Of a stretch of 64,000 bases of DNA, positions 8,144-16,588 are shown piece by piece. The translations under genes were made by a program, and so were the position numbers. The stretch comes from Curtobacterium sp. ER1/6. GTDB lineage: Bacteria; Actinomycetota; Actinomycetes; Actinomycetales; Microbacteriaceae. The notes under the pieces were generated by a model. It was not told the origin of the DNA, ran no database searches, and was given only the letters and a program-made list of their open reading frames with translations. Each line of letters starts with the position of its first letter. Position 1 is the first letter of the stretch. Location: contig NZ_MJAK01000001.1 of NCBI RefSeq assembly GCF_001742745.1, positions 372,001-436,000 on the forward strand, read 5' to 3'.

Positions 8144-9301
8144 CTACCCGCGACGGTCCTCGTCGCCGAGCGCCGTCTGCGATGCCTCGTCGGCTGCGGC
8201 GAGGTGCTCGTCCACGCTCCGGTTCGACTCGGCGAGCCGCTCGTCGAGCGCGGCGTCCGGCACGATGTCCGCGGCGGTCGCCTCCGGCCGCGGGTTCGTC
8301 GCCGCGGCACCGTCCACGGTCGCGGTGTTCGCGAGGCTCTCGTTCGCGAGCTTGGAGATCCGCGACAGGAAGTCCGTCCCGCCGTCAGCGCCGGCGACCG
8401 GGCCGCTGCCGGAGCGTCCGCCGGTGAAGCCCCGCGCGATGCCGGTCAGCGCCTCGGTGAACTCGCTGGGGATCATCCAGAGCTTGTTCGCGCTGCCCTC
8501 GGCGATCTTCGGCAGGGTCTGCAGGTACTGGTACGAGAGCAGCTTGTCGTCCGGGTCGCCGGTGTGGATGGCGTCGAAGACGGTGGCGATGGCCTGCGCC
8601 TCGCCCTCGGCGCGGAGCACCTGGGCCTTCGCGTCACCCTCGGCCGCGAGGATCGCGGCCTGCCGCTGACCCTCGGCCTCGAGGATCTGGGACTGCTTCG
8701 TGCCCTCCGCCTGCAGGATCGCGGCACGTCGGCTGCGCTCGGCTCGGAGCTGCTGCTCCATGGCGTCCTGGATCGACACGGGCGGCTCGATGGCCTTGAG
8801 CTCGACACGGCCGACGCGGATGCCCCACTTGCCGGTCGCCTCGTCGAGGACGACACGGAGCTGCCCGTTGATGTTGTCGCGGCTGGTCAGCGCCTCCTCG
8901 AGGTTCAGGCCACCGACGACGTTGCGGAGCGTGGTCGTCGTGAGCTGCTCGACCGCACCGAGGTAGTTCGCGATCTCGTACGTCGCGGCGCGGGCGTCCG
9001 TGACCTGGAAGTACACGACGGTGTCGATCGACACCACCAGGTTGTCCTCGGTGATCACCGGCTGCGGCGGGAACGAGACGACCTGCTCGCGCATGTCGAG
9101 GAGCGGGCGCAGACGATCGATGAACGGCACCAGCAGGTTCAACCCGGGGTTGAGGGTCTTGTGGTACTTGCCGAGTCGTTCGACGATGCCGGCCGTCGCC
9201 TGCGGCACGATGCGGATCGCACGTGACAGGACGACGATCACGAAGATCACGACGACGAGGACGAGGACGAGCAGAGCGATCGTCCCGGCTGAGATGGTCA
9301 C
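8144..9301 (-). CDS. SPFH/band 7 domain protein (stomatin/QmcA-like)
   Basis: 385 residues from GTG 9299-9301 (reverse strand). An N-terminal membrane anchor (residues ~5-27) is followed by the SPFH signature (AIRIVPQATAGIVERLGKYHKTLNPGLNLLVPFIDRL), a band-7 core, and an Ala/Glu-rich coiled coil with repeated EGxxQAxIL units (~190-240). These proteins oligomerise into membrane microdomain scaffolds. The start overlaps the stop of the nfeD-like gene by 4 bp (GTGA), so the two are translationally coupled, as is typical of SPFH-NfeD pairs. Specific targets are unknown. Confidence 0.88.
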   Translation of the reverse strand: MTISAGTIALLVLVLVVVIFVIVVLSRAIRIVPQATAGIVERLGKYHKTLNPGLNLLVPFIDRLRPLLDMREQVVSFPPQPVITEDNLVVSIDTVVYFQVTDARAATYEIANYLGAVEQLTTTTLRNVVGGLNLEEALTSRDNINGQLRVVLDEATGKWGIRVGRVELKAIEPPVSIQDAMEQQLRAERSRRAAILQAEGTKQSQILEAEGQRQAAILAAEGDAKAQVLRAEGEAQAIATVFDAIHTGDPDDKLLSYQYLQTLPKIAEGSANKLWMIPSEFTEALTGIARGFTGGRSGSGPVAGADGGTDFLSRISKLANESLANTATVDGAAATNPRPEATAADIVPDAALDERLAESNRSVDEHLAAADEASQTALGDEDRRG

Positions 9302-9768
9302 GAGGTGGCCCTTTCTCCGAGGCGGACGACCGCGGTCGACCCCTCGATCGACTCGACGACCACGGGGGTCCCGAGCGGCGGTGTACGGACGGGGGAGTCG
9401 GCGGTGAGCCGGGCGCTCCAGGTCTCACCGTTCGCGAGACGGACCTGGCCGGGGGAGGACGGCGTGAAGGCCACCGCCACGGTGCCCGGCAGGCCGATGA
9501 GCCCGTCGACGTTGGTCCGGTGCGGATCGGCGCTCCGGCCGAATGCGGCGAGGACCCGCGGTCGGACCACCGAGAGCAGCAGCAGGGCGACCCCGGCGGC
9601 GACGATGGTCGAGAGCCACCAGGGCGCTCCGAGCAGGGCCGCGATCAGGCCGCCGGCCGCACCGGCCGCGAGCATGATGAAGATGAAGTCGAGGGTGAAG
9701 ACCTCGACCACCCCGAGCAGCAGCGTCAGTCCGACCCAGACGACGGTCTGGATCCAGTCGGTGTTCAC
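9298..9768 (-). CDS. NfeD-like membrane protein
   Basis: 156 residues from GTG 9766-9768, preceded by GGGAGGGAGATC. Three or four membrane spans (WVGLTLLLGVVEVFTLDFIF, LLGAPWWLSTIVAAGVALLL) are followed by an OB-fold C-terminal domain (GLPGTVAVAFTPSSPGQVRL) characteristic of NfeD. It pairs with the downstream SPFH protein and presumably stabilises the same membrane complex. The protease domain of long NfeD forms is absent, so this is the short type. Confidence 0.88.
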   Translation of the reverse strand: MNTDWIQTVVWVGLTLLLGVVEVFTLDFIFIMLAAGAAGGLIAALLGAPWWLSTIVAAGVALLLLSVVRPRVLAAFGRSADPHRTNVDGLIGLPGTVAVAFTPSSPGQVRLANGETWSARLTADSPVRTPPLGTPVVVESIEGSTAVVRLGERATS

Positions 9769-9975
9769 GCGATCTCCCTCCCTCGCATCGCGCGCTCCGG
9801 CGTGCAGCGTCGCGACGGCCGGTCTTCCTGACACCCAACCTACCGTCCCCCGCCGACGCCCGGCGGGGACGCACCGGCACGGCGGGGGAGCGGTGCGCGC
9901 CCGACACGGCCCGGTGTCGACCGGTTGGTAGGCTCGTCCGCGGCCGACCGGCCGGACCCCGACCAGGAGAACACT

Positions 9976-10737
9976 GTGACGAACCCCCTCGCCCCCGGAT
10001 CCCTCACCGACAAGCGCGCCCTCGTCACCGGATCGTCGCGCGGCATCGGCGCCGACACGGTCGGCTACCTGGCCGAGGCCGGCGCGAAGGTCGTCGTCAA
10101 CTACCGGAACAAGGCCCGCCGCGCCGAGCAGATCGCCGAGAAGGTCGTCGCCGACGGCGGTGCCGCCCTGGCGATCGGTGCCGACCTGACCGACCACGAC
10201 TCCGTGCAGGCCATGGTCGACGCGGTCGTCGCCGAGTGGGGTGGCATCGACCTGCTCGTGCTCAACGCCTCGGGCGGCATGGAGTCCGGCGTCGGCGAGG
10301 ACTACGCGCTGCGGCTCAACCGCGACGCGCAGGTCGACATGCTGCAGACCGCCGTCCCGCACATGCCCGTCGGATCGCGCGTCGTCTTCGTGACGAGTCA
10401 CCAGGCCCACTTCGTCGAGACCGCCGAGACGATGGACGAGTACGTCCCGGTCGCCAAGAGCAAGCGTGCGGGGGAGCTGGCCCTGCGCGAGCTGGTGCCG
10501 CAGCTCGAGGCCGCCGGCATCGAGTTCGTCGTCGTCTCCGGCGACATGATCGAGGGCACGATCACGGCGACGCTCCTGAACCGCCTGAACCCGGGTGCGA
10601 TCGAGGGGCGTCGACAGGAGGTCGGCAAGCTCTACAGCGTGTCCGAGTTCGCCGCCGAGATCGCCCTCGCCGCCGTCGAGCCGATCCCGGCCGACCACAC
10701 GAAGCTCGTCGGCGACGTCAGCGGCTTCACGCAGTAA
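9976..10737 (+). CDS. Short-chain dehydrogenase/reductase with atypical active-site spacing
   Basis: 253 residues from GTG 9976, with AGGAG upstream. The Rossmann motif TGSSRGIG sits at residues 18-25, with NASGG in place of NNAG after the fourth strand and a serine in VFVTSHQAHF. The catalytic Tyr-Lys pair is unusual: the sequence reads EYVPVAKSKRAGE, so lysines fall 5 and 7 residues after Tyr instead of 4. The substrate is unknown. A NUDIX hydrolase gene begins 10 bp downstream and is probably co-transcribed. Confidence 0.85.
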   Translation: MTNPLAPGSLTDKRALVTGSSRGIGADTVGYLAEAGAKVVVNYRNKARRAEQIAEKVVADGGAALAIGADLTDHDSVQAMVDAVVAEWGGIDLLVLNASGGMESGVGEDYALRLNRDAQVDMLQTAVPHMPVGSRVVFVTSHQAHFVETAETMDEYVPVAKSKRAGELALRELVPQLEAAGIEFVVVSGDMIEGTITATLLNRLNPGAIEGRRQEVGKLYSVSEFAAEIALAAVEPIPADHTKLVGDVSGFTQ

Positions 10738-10747
10738 CGTCGACCGG

Positions 10748-11203
10748 GTGACCGCGCAGCCAGGCCTCCGCCGCTCCTCCCGGATCATCCTGCTCGACCC
10801 CGACGACCGTGTGTTCCTCATGGACACACGGTCGCCGTCGTCCGACGGCTCGCACCGCTGGATCACCCCCGGCGGCGGGGTCGACCCGGGGGAGTCGCAC
10901 CGCGACGCCGCGGTGCGGGAGCTGCGCGAGGAGACCGGCATCGTGATCGACGACCCGGGGGAGTCGGTGTGGTCGTGGGACTTCACCGTCGTGTGGGACC
11001 TCGCCGACCACGACCGCGGCCACAGCGAGTTCTACGTCGTCCGCACCCCCGGGTTCACGCTCTCCGACGCCGGGTGGACCGAGGACGAGCGGGTCGACAT
11101 CCTGGCGTCCCGCTGGTGGACGGCCGACGAGCTCGAGGCCACCGATCAGCCCTTCGAACCGGCGGAGCTCCCTGGTCTCGTGCGTCGGCACAGCCGCGCC
11201 TGA
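10748..11203 (+). CDS. NUDIX hydrolase
   Basis: 151 residues from GTG 10748. A complete NUDIX box reads GGGVDPGESHRDAAVRELRE followed by ETGI, matching GX5EX7REUXEEXGU. The region before it (IILLDPDDRVFLMDTRSP) is the usual entry strand. It would hydrolyse a nucleoside diphosphate linked to another moiety, but the substrate cannot be read from the sequence. It is probably co-transcribed with the preceding SDR. Confidence 0.9.
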   Translation: MTAQPGLRRSSRIILLDPDDRVFLMDTRSPSSDGSHRWITPGGGVDPGESHRDAAVRELREETGIVIDDPGESVWSWDFTVVWDLADHDRGHSEFYVVRTPGFTLSDAGWTEDERVDILASRWWTADELEATDQPFEPAELPGLVRRHSRA

Positions 11204-11322
11204 GCGGTCGACCACCGGCGGCCCACCCAGCGAACCTGAACAGGACTCGCGGGAAGCGCATACCTTGTGCTCAGACGGCCGCACGCAACCCGTGCCAGCG
11301 GCCCCTGACACGAGGAGCTCCC

Positions 11323-11634
11323 ATGTCCACCAACGGTTACCCGCCGGCACCGAACACCCCCGGCGCCGCTCCCGCGACGAACGGCGGCAACGGGCTGGCC
11401 ATCGGCTCGCTGGTGCTCGGCATCGTCGCCGTCGTCTTCGGGTTCCTGTTCTCGATCGTCGGTCTCATCGCGGGCATCATCGGGCTCGTCCTCGGGTTCA
11501 TCGCCCGCCGTCGTGGCCTGAGCCGTGGCATGGTGCTCGCGGGCATCGTCCTCAGCGTCATCGGCATCGTCGTCGCGATCATCTTCATGATCCTGGGCGC
11601 GGTCCTCGCGACGCAGGTCCTGCAGAACCAGTAG
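11323..11634 (+). CDS. Small DUF4190-type membrane protein
   Basis: 103 residues. A Pro/Ala/Gly-rich N-terminus (~30 residues) precedes two membrane spans (LAIGSLVLGIVAVVFGFLFS and MVLAGIVLSVIGIVVAIIFM) joined by a basic loop with GFIARRRGLSRG. This spacing is typical of DUF4190 proteins, common small membrane proteins of unknown function in actinobacteria. GAGGAGCTCCC precedes the ATG, and a perfect 17-bp hairpin follows. Confidence 0.85.
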   Translation: MSTNGYPPAPNTPGAAPATNGGNGLAIGSLVLGIVAVVFGFLFSIVGLIAGIIGLVLGFIARRRGLSRGMVLAGIVLSVIGIVVAIIFMILGAVLATQVLQNQ

Positions 11635-11643
11635 CGACACCGG

Positions 11644-11681
11644 ACGGGAGGCGCGTGGCGGGCTCGCCACGCGCCTCCCGT
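11644..11681. terminator. Perfect 17-bp hairpin of the GGGAGGCGCG family
   Basis: The left arm ACGGGAGGCGCGTGGCG (11644-11660) pairs without mismatch with 11665-11681 around a GGCT loop, directly after the DUF4190 gene. It shares its arm sequence with the hairpins at 2608, 20206 and 43197. Confidence 0.75.
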
Positions 11682-11757
11682 GTGTCCGTGGCCGGGTCGC
11701 GCACCCGGTGGCCGGTCTCCGAGACCGCCCGGACCGACGGCGAGTAGCGTCCGCGCC

Positions 11758-11922
11758 ATGAGCTACAGCCAGCCGGACCCCGCAGAAGAGACCACCCAGG
11801 CCGAAGCGCCCGAGCAGCCGGACACCGACCGCGCGAACGTCGAGGAGGACGGGCGCGAGCAGGCCGCCCTCGAGATCGACGCCGACGACGTGCCGACCGG
11901 CGACGAGACGCCCGAACACTGA
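11758..11922 (+). CDS. Small acidic hypothetical protein
   Basis: 54 residues (MSYSQPDPAEETTQAEAPEQ...), very acidic and hydrophilic, with no recognisable domain and no cysteine. The third codon position is strongly GC-biased, as in neighbouring genes, and a long inverted repeat follows. Small acidic proteins of this kind are common in Microbacteriaceae. No good SD precedes the ATG. Function unknown. Confidence 0.55.
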   Translation: MSYSQPDPAEETTQAEAPEQPDTDRANVEEDGREQAALEIDADDVPTGDETPEH

Positions 11923-11940
11923 CAGGACGCCCGTCGCACC

Positions 11941-12001
11941 GAACCACGGAGACGACGTCGAACCAGCCCACCGTGCCGGTTCGACGTCGTCTTCGTGGTT
12001 C
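11941..12001. repeat. Long inverted repeat, copy 1 (family shared with 48193-48257)
   Basis: 24-nt arms at 11941-11964 and 11978-12001 pair with one mismatch around a 13-nt loop. The left arm begins GAACCACGGAGACGACGTCG. The same arm occurs in a second inverted repeat at 48193-48257, so this is a repeated intergenic element and not just a local terminator. Confidence 0.8.
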
Positions 12002-12084
12002 GTCTCTTGCAACCAGCAGCGATGCCGCAGCGCCGATAATGCATATTATGTCAACTCAACCGTCGTCGAGCCGCTCCTGACGGG

Positions 12085-12441
12085 TCACGGCGCGGGTCGC
12101 GGCGTCGCGATCGGTCGCCCCTCGGGGTGCACGGCAACGAACACCAGCACGAGCTCCTCGTCCGACACGTTCGACGCCTCGTGGTCGACGAACGGCGGCT
12201 CGACCAGGACGTCGCCGGGTCCGTAGTGGCGGACGACGTCGGCGGTCCGGTGCCGCAGGCGTCCACCCGCGACGATCCCCGTCTGCCAGGCGTCGTGCCG
12301 GTGCCACCCGGTCGATTCCCCGGGCGGGATCCGCGCCACGAGCGAGCGCACCGTCGCCTCGATGGGGCCGTCCGGGTGCGGCACCGTGCACGCTGGGTCG
12401 GCGGCCGGTTCGTCGACGCGGATCTCCGGAGTCTCCGTCAT
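12085..12441 (-). CDS. Cupin-domain protein
   Basis: 118 residues. A small beta-barrel cupin: ARIPPGESTGWHRHDAWQTGIVAGGRL holds motif 1 (G-H-H...G), and YGPGDVLVEPPFVDHEASNVSDEE holds motif 2. Two histidines of WHRH and the one in VDHEA are candidate metal ligands. The substrate is unknown. It is downstream of and co-oriented with the alcohol dehydrogenase gene (47 bp gap). Between this gene and the repeat at 11941 lies an AT-rich spot (~12037-12050) without an assignable role. Confidence 0.8.
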   Translation of the reverse strand: MTETPEIRVDEPAADPACTVPHPDGPIEATVRSLVARIPPGESTGWHRHDAWQTGIVAGGRLRHRTADVVRHYGPGDVLVEPPFVDHEASNVSDEELVLVFVAVHPEGRPIATPRPAP

Positions 12442-12489
12442 GCACGTAGTATTCCAGATGCCGCCTCCGGTGTCCGGGAGTCCGAGCCG

Positions 12490-13521
12490 TCAGAACACCG
12501 CGACGGTCATGCCGGATCCGCTCGCGGGCCGGTCCATCGCCTCGAGTGCATCCGGCAGGTCGTCGAAGCCGATGGTCGCACCGATCGACTCCGCGGGCAG
12601 CAGCCGACCGGCCACGACGTCGTCGAGCATCGCCGCGTACTCCCCCACGGCGATCCCGTGGCTGCCGAGCAGTTCGAGCTCGTCGGCGGTGACGCGGCCC
12701 ATCGGGATCGCCGGCGTCGCCTCGTCGTCGAGCAGGAGGCCGACCTGCACGTGCCGACCCCGGGGACGCAGCGACGCCACGGCCGCAACGGACGTGGCCC
12801 GGCTCCCGTAGGCGTCGACCGAAACGTGGGCACCACCGTCGGTCAGCCGGTGGACCGCCGCCGGCGCCTCGTCGTCCATCACCAGGGTGCTCGCCCCCAG
12901 CGCGGCGGCACGGTCGAGCGCCGCTGTCGAGACGTCGACGGCGACGACCCGGGCCCCCGCGGCGACGGCGACGATGATCGTCGACAGTCCCACGCCGCCG
13001 CAGCCGTAGACGACGACCCACTCCCCTGGTGCCACCCGACCGCGGGCATGCAGTGCGTGGTACGCGGTGCCGAAGCGGCACCCGAGTCCGGCGGCCTCGG
13101 CGAGCCCGACCGCGTCCGGCAGGTGCACGAGGTTCACGTCGGCGTGCGGGACCACCACGGACTCCGCGTACGAGCCCTGCAGGGTGAAGCCGGGCTGCTG
13201 CTGGCGCGTGCACACCTGGGTCGCACCGTCGCGGCACTGGTCGCACGTGCCGCACGCGAAGACGAAGGGCGCGGTGACCCGGTCCCCCACGACGGCACGG
13301 GTGACGGACGCCCCGACGGCGGTGACGACCCCGGCGAACTCGTGCCCCGGGACGTGGGGCAGGCGCACGGAGTCGTCGTGGCCCCGCCAGGCGTGCCAGT
13401 CGCTGCGGCACACGCCGGTCGCCGCGACCCGGACGACGACGCCGTCGTCCGGGGCGATCGGCTCGGGGAGCTCGACGATCGAGGGGGTGGAACCGAACCG
13501 GTCGTACTGGACTGCGCGCAC
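12490..13521 (-). CDS. Zinc-dependent alcohol dehydrogenase (MDR family)
   Basis: 343 residues from GTG 13519-13521. Catalytic zinc ligands are visible: Cys38 (TGVCRSDWH) and His60-Glu61 (VPGHEFAGVV). The structural zinc loop is complete: Cys90, 93, 96 and 104 (CGTCDQCRDGATQVC). The NAD(P) fold carries YGCGGVGLS near residue 170. The protein would oxidise an alcohol or reduce an aldehyde. The specific substrate is not evident. Confidence 0.9.
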   Translation of the reverse strand: MRAVQYDRFGSTPSIVELPEPIAPDDGVVVRVAATGVCRSDWHAWRGHDDSVRLPHVPGHEFAGVVTAVGASVTRAVVGDRVTAPFVFACGTCDQCRDGATQVCTRQQQPGFTLQGSYAESVVVPHADVNLVHLPDAVGLAEAAGLGCRFGTAYHALHARGRVAPGEWVVVYGCGGVGLSTIIVAVAAGARVVAVDVSTAALDRAAALGASTLVMDDEAPAAVHRLTDGGAHVSVDAYGSRATSVAAVASLRPRGRHVQVGLLLDDEATPAIPMGRVTADELELLGSHGIAVGEYAAMLDDVVAGRLLPAESIGATIGFDDLPDALEAMDRPASGSGMTVAVF

Positions 13522-13594
13522 GGCGCCATCCTGGCAGACGTGCGACGCCGGGCGCGCGGCAGGGCGACCGCGCTCCCGGCGCTCGACGGCCCGC

Positions 13595-14275
13595 CTAGTA
13601 CTCGATGGGCCCGTCGCGGTCGTGGAACTCCCCCGTCGGCCCGTCCGCGCCGATCGTCGCCAGGGCAACCGTCGCGTCGGTGCCCTCGGTGACGGTCTGG
13701 TGCCCGCCGAAGCCGTTGAAGGCCGTCGCGGTGTAGCCCGGGTCGCTCGCGTTGACCCGGAAGCCGGGCAGGTTCTTGGCGTACTGCACCGTCATCGCGA
13801 TCAGCGCCGCCTTCGACGCCGCGTACGGCACGGCCGCGACCGGGTGCTCGTCGCGTCCCGGCGTGGTCAGCCAGCGGGCGAACCCGACGCCCGATGCCAC
13901 GTTCACGATCACGGGGTTGTCGGAGGCGCGCAGGAGCGGCAGCGCCGCCTGCGTCACCCGGACCACGCCCGTGACGTTGGTGGCGAGCACGGCGTCGAGT
14001 GCGTCGGCATCGAGGTCGTCGACCCCGAACGAGGTACCGAGCACCCCGGCGTTGTTGACCAGGACGTCGAGCTCCGGCAGTGCCGCGATCGCCGCGTCCA
14101 CGCTGGCCTGGTCGGTCACGTCGAGCTGCACGACGTGCGCGCCGAGGGCCCGGACGTCGTCGCCCGACGCGGTGTCGCGCATCCCGGCGTACACGGTGTG
14201 CCCGGAGTCGATGAGTCGTCGTGCGGTCTCGAGGCCGAGGGAGCGGTTGGCTCCGGTGATGAGTGTCGTCGTCAT
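13595..14275 (-). CDS. Short-chain dehydrogenase/reductase
   Basis: 226 residues. Classical SDR: TGANRSLG (residues 7-14), NNAGV, a serine in VIVNVASGVG, and the catalytic YAASK motif (VPYAASKAALIAMT) with the standard YxxxK spacing. It is divergent from an XRE regulator with 101 bp between starts, so it is the probable target of that regulator. The physiological substrate is unknown. Confidence 0.9.
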   Translation of the reverse strand: MTTTLITGANRSLGLETARRLIDSGHTVYAGMRDTASGDDVRALGAHVVQLDVTDQASVDAAIAALPELDVLVNNAGVLGTSFGVDDLDADALDAVLATNVTGVVRVTQAALPLLRASDNPVIVNVASGVGFARWLTTPGRDEHPVAAVPYAASKAALIAMTVQYAKNLPGFRVNASDPGYTATAFNGFGGHQTVTEGTDATVALATIGADGPTGEFHDRDGPIEY

Positions 14276-14364
14276 GCCTCCACCCTGCTCTCCGGTCGAC
14301 CGTGTTCCCAGGCACCGCTCGACGGTGGGACCAGCGGTACCAGGACCGGTGCCGCCCGAGCGGC

Positions 14365-14370
14365 GAGGAT
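14365..14370 (+). promoter_or_regulatory. -10-like hexamer GAGGAT 6 nt before the XRE start
   Basis: The spacing matches the leaderless arrangement seen at pafB, tatC and deoC. The upstream gap also holds GTTCCCA (14304-14310) and TGGGACC (14326-14332), an imperfect inverted pair that could be the regulator's operator. Confidence 0.35.
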
Positions 14371-14376
14371 GGGACC

Positions 14377-15210
14377 ATGAGCGAGTTCGCGGACGTCCTG
14401 CGGTCCTGGCGTGACCGCGTCCGACCCGAGGAGGTCGGGCTGCCGGCCGGCGCGGGACGTCGGACACCCGGGCTGCGGCGCGAGGAGCTCGCTGCGCTGG
14501 CCGGGGTCAGCGTCGACTACGTCGTGCGCCTCGAGCAGGGCCGCGCGACCAACCCCTCGCCGCAGATGCTCGGCGCGCTGGCGACGGCGCTCCGCCTGTC
14601 CGTGGCGGAGCGCGACCACCTGTTCCGGGTGGCCGGCGCGGCCCCGCCCTCCCGCCAGCTCGTCCCCCGGCACGTGCCGCCAGGCGTCCAGCGCATCGTG
14701 GACCGGCTCGGCGACGTCCCGATCGCGGTGTTCACGGCCATTCACGACATCGTCCTCTGGAACGACCTGTGGGCCGCCCTGAACGGCGACCCCTCGCGCT
14801 GGACCGGCGTCGAGGGCAACCTCGTCTGGCGGCACTTCGTGCACGGCCACGACGGCGTCTCGTGGGACGACACCCACCAGGAGGACTTCTCCAGCGACCT
14901 GGTCGCCGACCTCCGCGCCGCGTCGGGACGCTACCCGGCCGACCGCGACCTCGCCGCCCTGGTCGCCCGCCTCCGTCGCGAGTCCCCGGAGTTCGAGCGA
15001 CGGTGGGAGACCGGCCGGATCGCCGAGCACCGGACGAGCCGGAAGGTCGTCGCGAGCCGCGTCGGTCCGGTGGAGATCGACTGCGACGTCCTCACGGTGC
15101 CGGGCAGCGACCTCCGGATCGTCGTCTACACCGCGACGCCCGGCTCACCGGACGCAGCCGCCCTCGACCTGCTCCGGGTGACCGGGCTGCAGGAGCTGCC
15201 GACCGCCTGA
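14377..15210 (+). CDS. XRE-family regulator with MmyB-like ligand-binding domain
   Basis: 277 residues. The N-terminal HTH reads RRTPGLRREELAALAGVSVDYVVRLEQGR (~30-60), the typical start of MmyB-type regulators. The C-terminal ~180 residues match the PAS-like MmyB ligand-binding domain (IAVFTAIHDIVLWNDLWAAL, WRHFVH, YPADRDLAALVARLRRES). Such proteins commonly sit divergently next to the dehydrogenase they control, as here, and bind a fatty acid-like or other small ligand. It ends 12 bp from dhaM, with the two genes convergent. Confidence 0.9.
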   Translation: MSEFADVLRSWRDRVRPEEVGLPAGAGRRTPGLRREELAALAGVSVDYVVRLEQGRATNPSPQMLGALATALRLSVAERDHLFRVAGAAPPSRQLVPRHVPPGVQRIVDRLGDVPIAVFTAIHDIVLWNDLWAALNGDPSRWTGVEGNLVWRHFVHGHDGVSWDDTHQEDFSSDLVADLRAASGRYPADRDLAALVARLRRESPEFERRWETGRIAEHRTSRKVVASRVGPVEIDCDVLTVPGSDLRIVVYTATPGSPDAAALDLLRVTGLQELPTA

Positions 15211-15222
15211 GCAGGCGCAGGA

Positions 15223-15933
15223 CTACTCGCCGAACCCCGAGCGGACCAGTGCCACCAGCGTGTCGACGGCGTCCTGCGCGTCCGGACCGTCCGCCTCGAT
15301 CGTCACGGGTGCCCCCTGCGGCAGCGCCAGCGCCATGATCGCGAGCAGGCTCTTCGCGTCGACTCCGTTCACGCGGACGCGTGCCTCGTGCTTCGCCGCG
15401 GCCTTCACGAACTCGGCCGCCGGGCGGGCGTGCAGCCCGCTCTCGTTGACGAGCTCGACGCTCGCAGAAACGACCGTCCCGTCGACGGGAGCTGCCTGGT
15501 CCACCGGTGCCGTGCCTCCCGGCCGGGCGTCGTCGTCGTCGTCGTCGAGCGTCGAGCCGCCGGCGGATGCCGCTGCCGCCAGGACCGCCTCGGCGTCGCC
15601 GCCGGTCTGCGCGGCGACCGCGGCGGCGACCGTCCCCTCGACGAGCGGCGCCTGCGAGACGTGCACGCGGGCGCGGGCCTCGTCGTCGAGGAAGTCGAGC
15701 GCGGTGTCCGTGGTGAGGTAGGCGGACCCGAGGTCGCAGAGCACGACGACCGCGTCCGCGGCGACGAGCTCCGCGATCCCGTCGGTGATCGCCTCGAAGG
15801 ACGTCCCGATGCCGCCGTCGTCCGTGCCGCCCGCGGCGACGAGCGGCACGTCCGCCGCCATCTGGCGGGCGAGCTCGACGGTGCCGGTCGCGATCGCCGC
15901 GCTGTGCGAGACGACCAGGATGCCGACGGTCAC
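15223..15933 (-). CDS. dhaM: PTS-dependent dihydroxyacetone kinase phosphotransferase DhaM (EIIA-HPr form)
   Basis: 236 residues from GTG 15931-15933. Residues 1-130 are an EIIA-mannose type domain with the phosphorylatable His10 (VVSHSAA) and DLGSA. An acidic linker with six consecutive Asp follows near residue 135. Residues ~150-236 are an HPr domain with NESGLHARPAAEF (His ~168). It passes phosphate from the PTS to DhaL-bound ADP. The EI-like third domain of E. coli DhaM is absent. GTGA overlap with dhaL couples translation. Confidence 0.93.
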   Translation of the reverse strand: MTVGILVVSHSAAIATGTVELARQMAADVPLVAAGGTDDGGIGTSFEAITDGIAELVAADAVVVLCDLGSAYLTTDTALDFLDDEARARVHVSQAPLVEGTVAAAVAAQTGGDAEAVLAAAASAGGSTLDDDDDDARPGGTAPVDQAAPVDGTVVSASVELVNESGLHARPAAEFVKAAAKHEARVRVNGVDAKSLLAIMALALPQGAPVTIEADGPDAQDAVDTLVALVRSGFGE

Positions 15934-16556
15934 GCTGCGTCCACCGCTGCGCGCAGGATGTACGCGGTCGACTGCGCGCCCGGGTCGCGGTGCCCGACGG
16001 CGCGCTCGCCGAGGTAGCTCGCGCGCCCCTTGCGGGCGACGAGCGGGTCCGTCGACTCGGCACCCGTGACCGCGGCGTCGGCCGCGGCCTCGAGCACCCG
16101 CTCCGGGCCCTCGCCGGCCGCTGCCGCCGTGCTCGCGGCGTCGACGGCGGCGGACCACGCGTCGACCATCGTCTTGTCGCCGACCTCGGCCTTGCCGCGC
16201 GACACGACGCCGTCGCGGGCGGCGGTGAGCACCGCGACCAGGGCGTCCGCGTCGAGCTCGGTCGCCTCCCCCGCCGCCTGCGCGGCCTTCAGGTAGGCGG
16301 TCCCGAACAGCGGACCGGCGGCGCCGCCGACGGTCGAGATGAGCTTCGTCGCGACGACCTTGAGGACCGCTCCCGGGGTCTCGAACGAGCCGGCGTCGAC
16401 GGCCTCGAGGACGGCGCGGAAGCCGCGGTCCAGGTTCTCGCCGTGGTCCCCGTCACCGATCTCGCGGTCGAGCGTGACGAGTTCTGCCCGGTGCTCGTCG
16501 ATCGTCGCTGCGGTGCGACGCACCCAGTCGATGGCCCATGCGGTGTCGAGCGCCAA
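15930..16556 (-). CDS. dhaL: Dihydroxyacetone kinase ADP-binding subunit DhaL
   Basis: 208 residues from TTG 16554-16556, preceded by AGGAAGG at good distance. DREIGDGDHGENLDRGF carries the Asp cluster that binds Mg-ADP, and TVGGAAGPLFGT is the nucleotide loop. DhaL holds ADP as a coenzyme that is rephosphorylated by DhaM and donates phosphate to dihydroxyacetone on DhaK. An upstream TTG at 16592, overlapping the dhaK stop, would add 12 residues. I prefer 16556 because of the ribosome binding site. Confidence 0.92.
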   Translation of the reverse strand: MALDTAWAIDWVRRTAATIDEHRAELVTLDREIGDGDHGENLDRGFRAVLEAVDAGSFETPGAVLKVVATKLISTVGGAAGPLFGTAYLKAAQAAGEATELDADALVAVLTAARDGVVSRGKAEVGDKTMVDAWSAAVDAASTAAAAGEGPERVLEAAADAAVTGAESTDPLVARKGRASYLGERAVGHRDPGAQSTAYILRAAVDAA

Positions 16557-16588
16557 TTCGTGTTCCCTTCCTGGACGGTGGTCGGTGG

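Noticed and set aside
12030..12060. AT-rich spot with TTGACA-like and ATGCAT sequence as a promoter
   Set aside because: No -10 falls at correct spacing and no gene begins downstream on the relevant strand.
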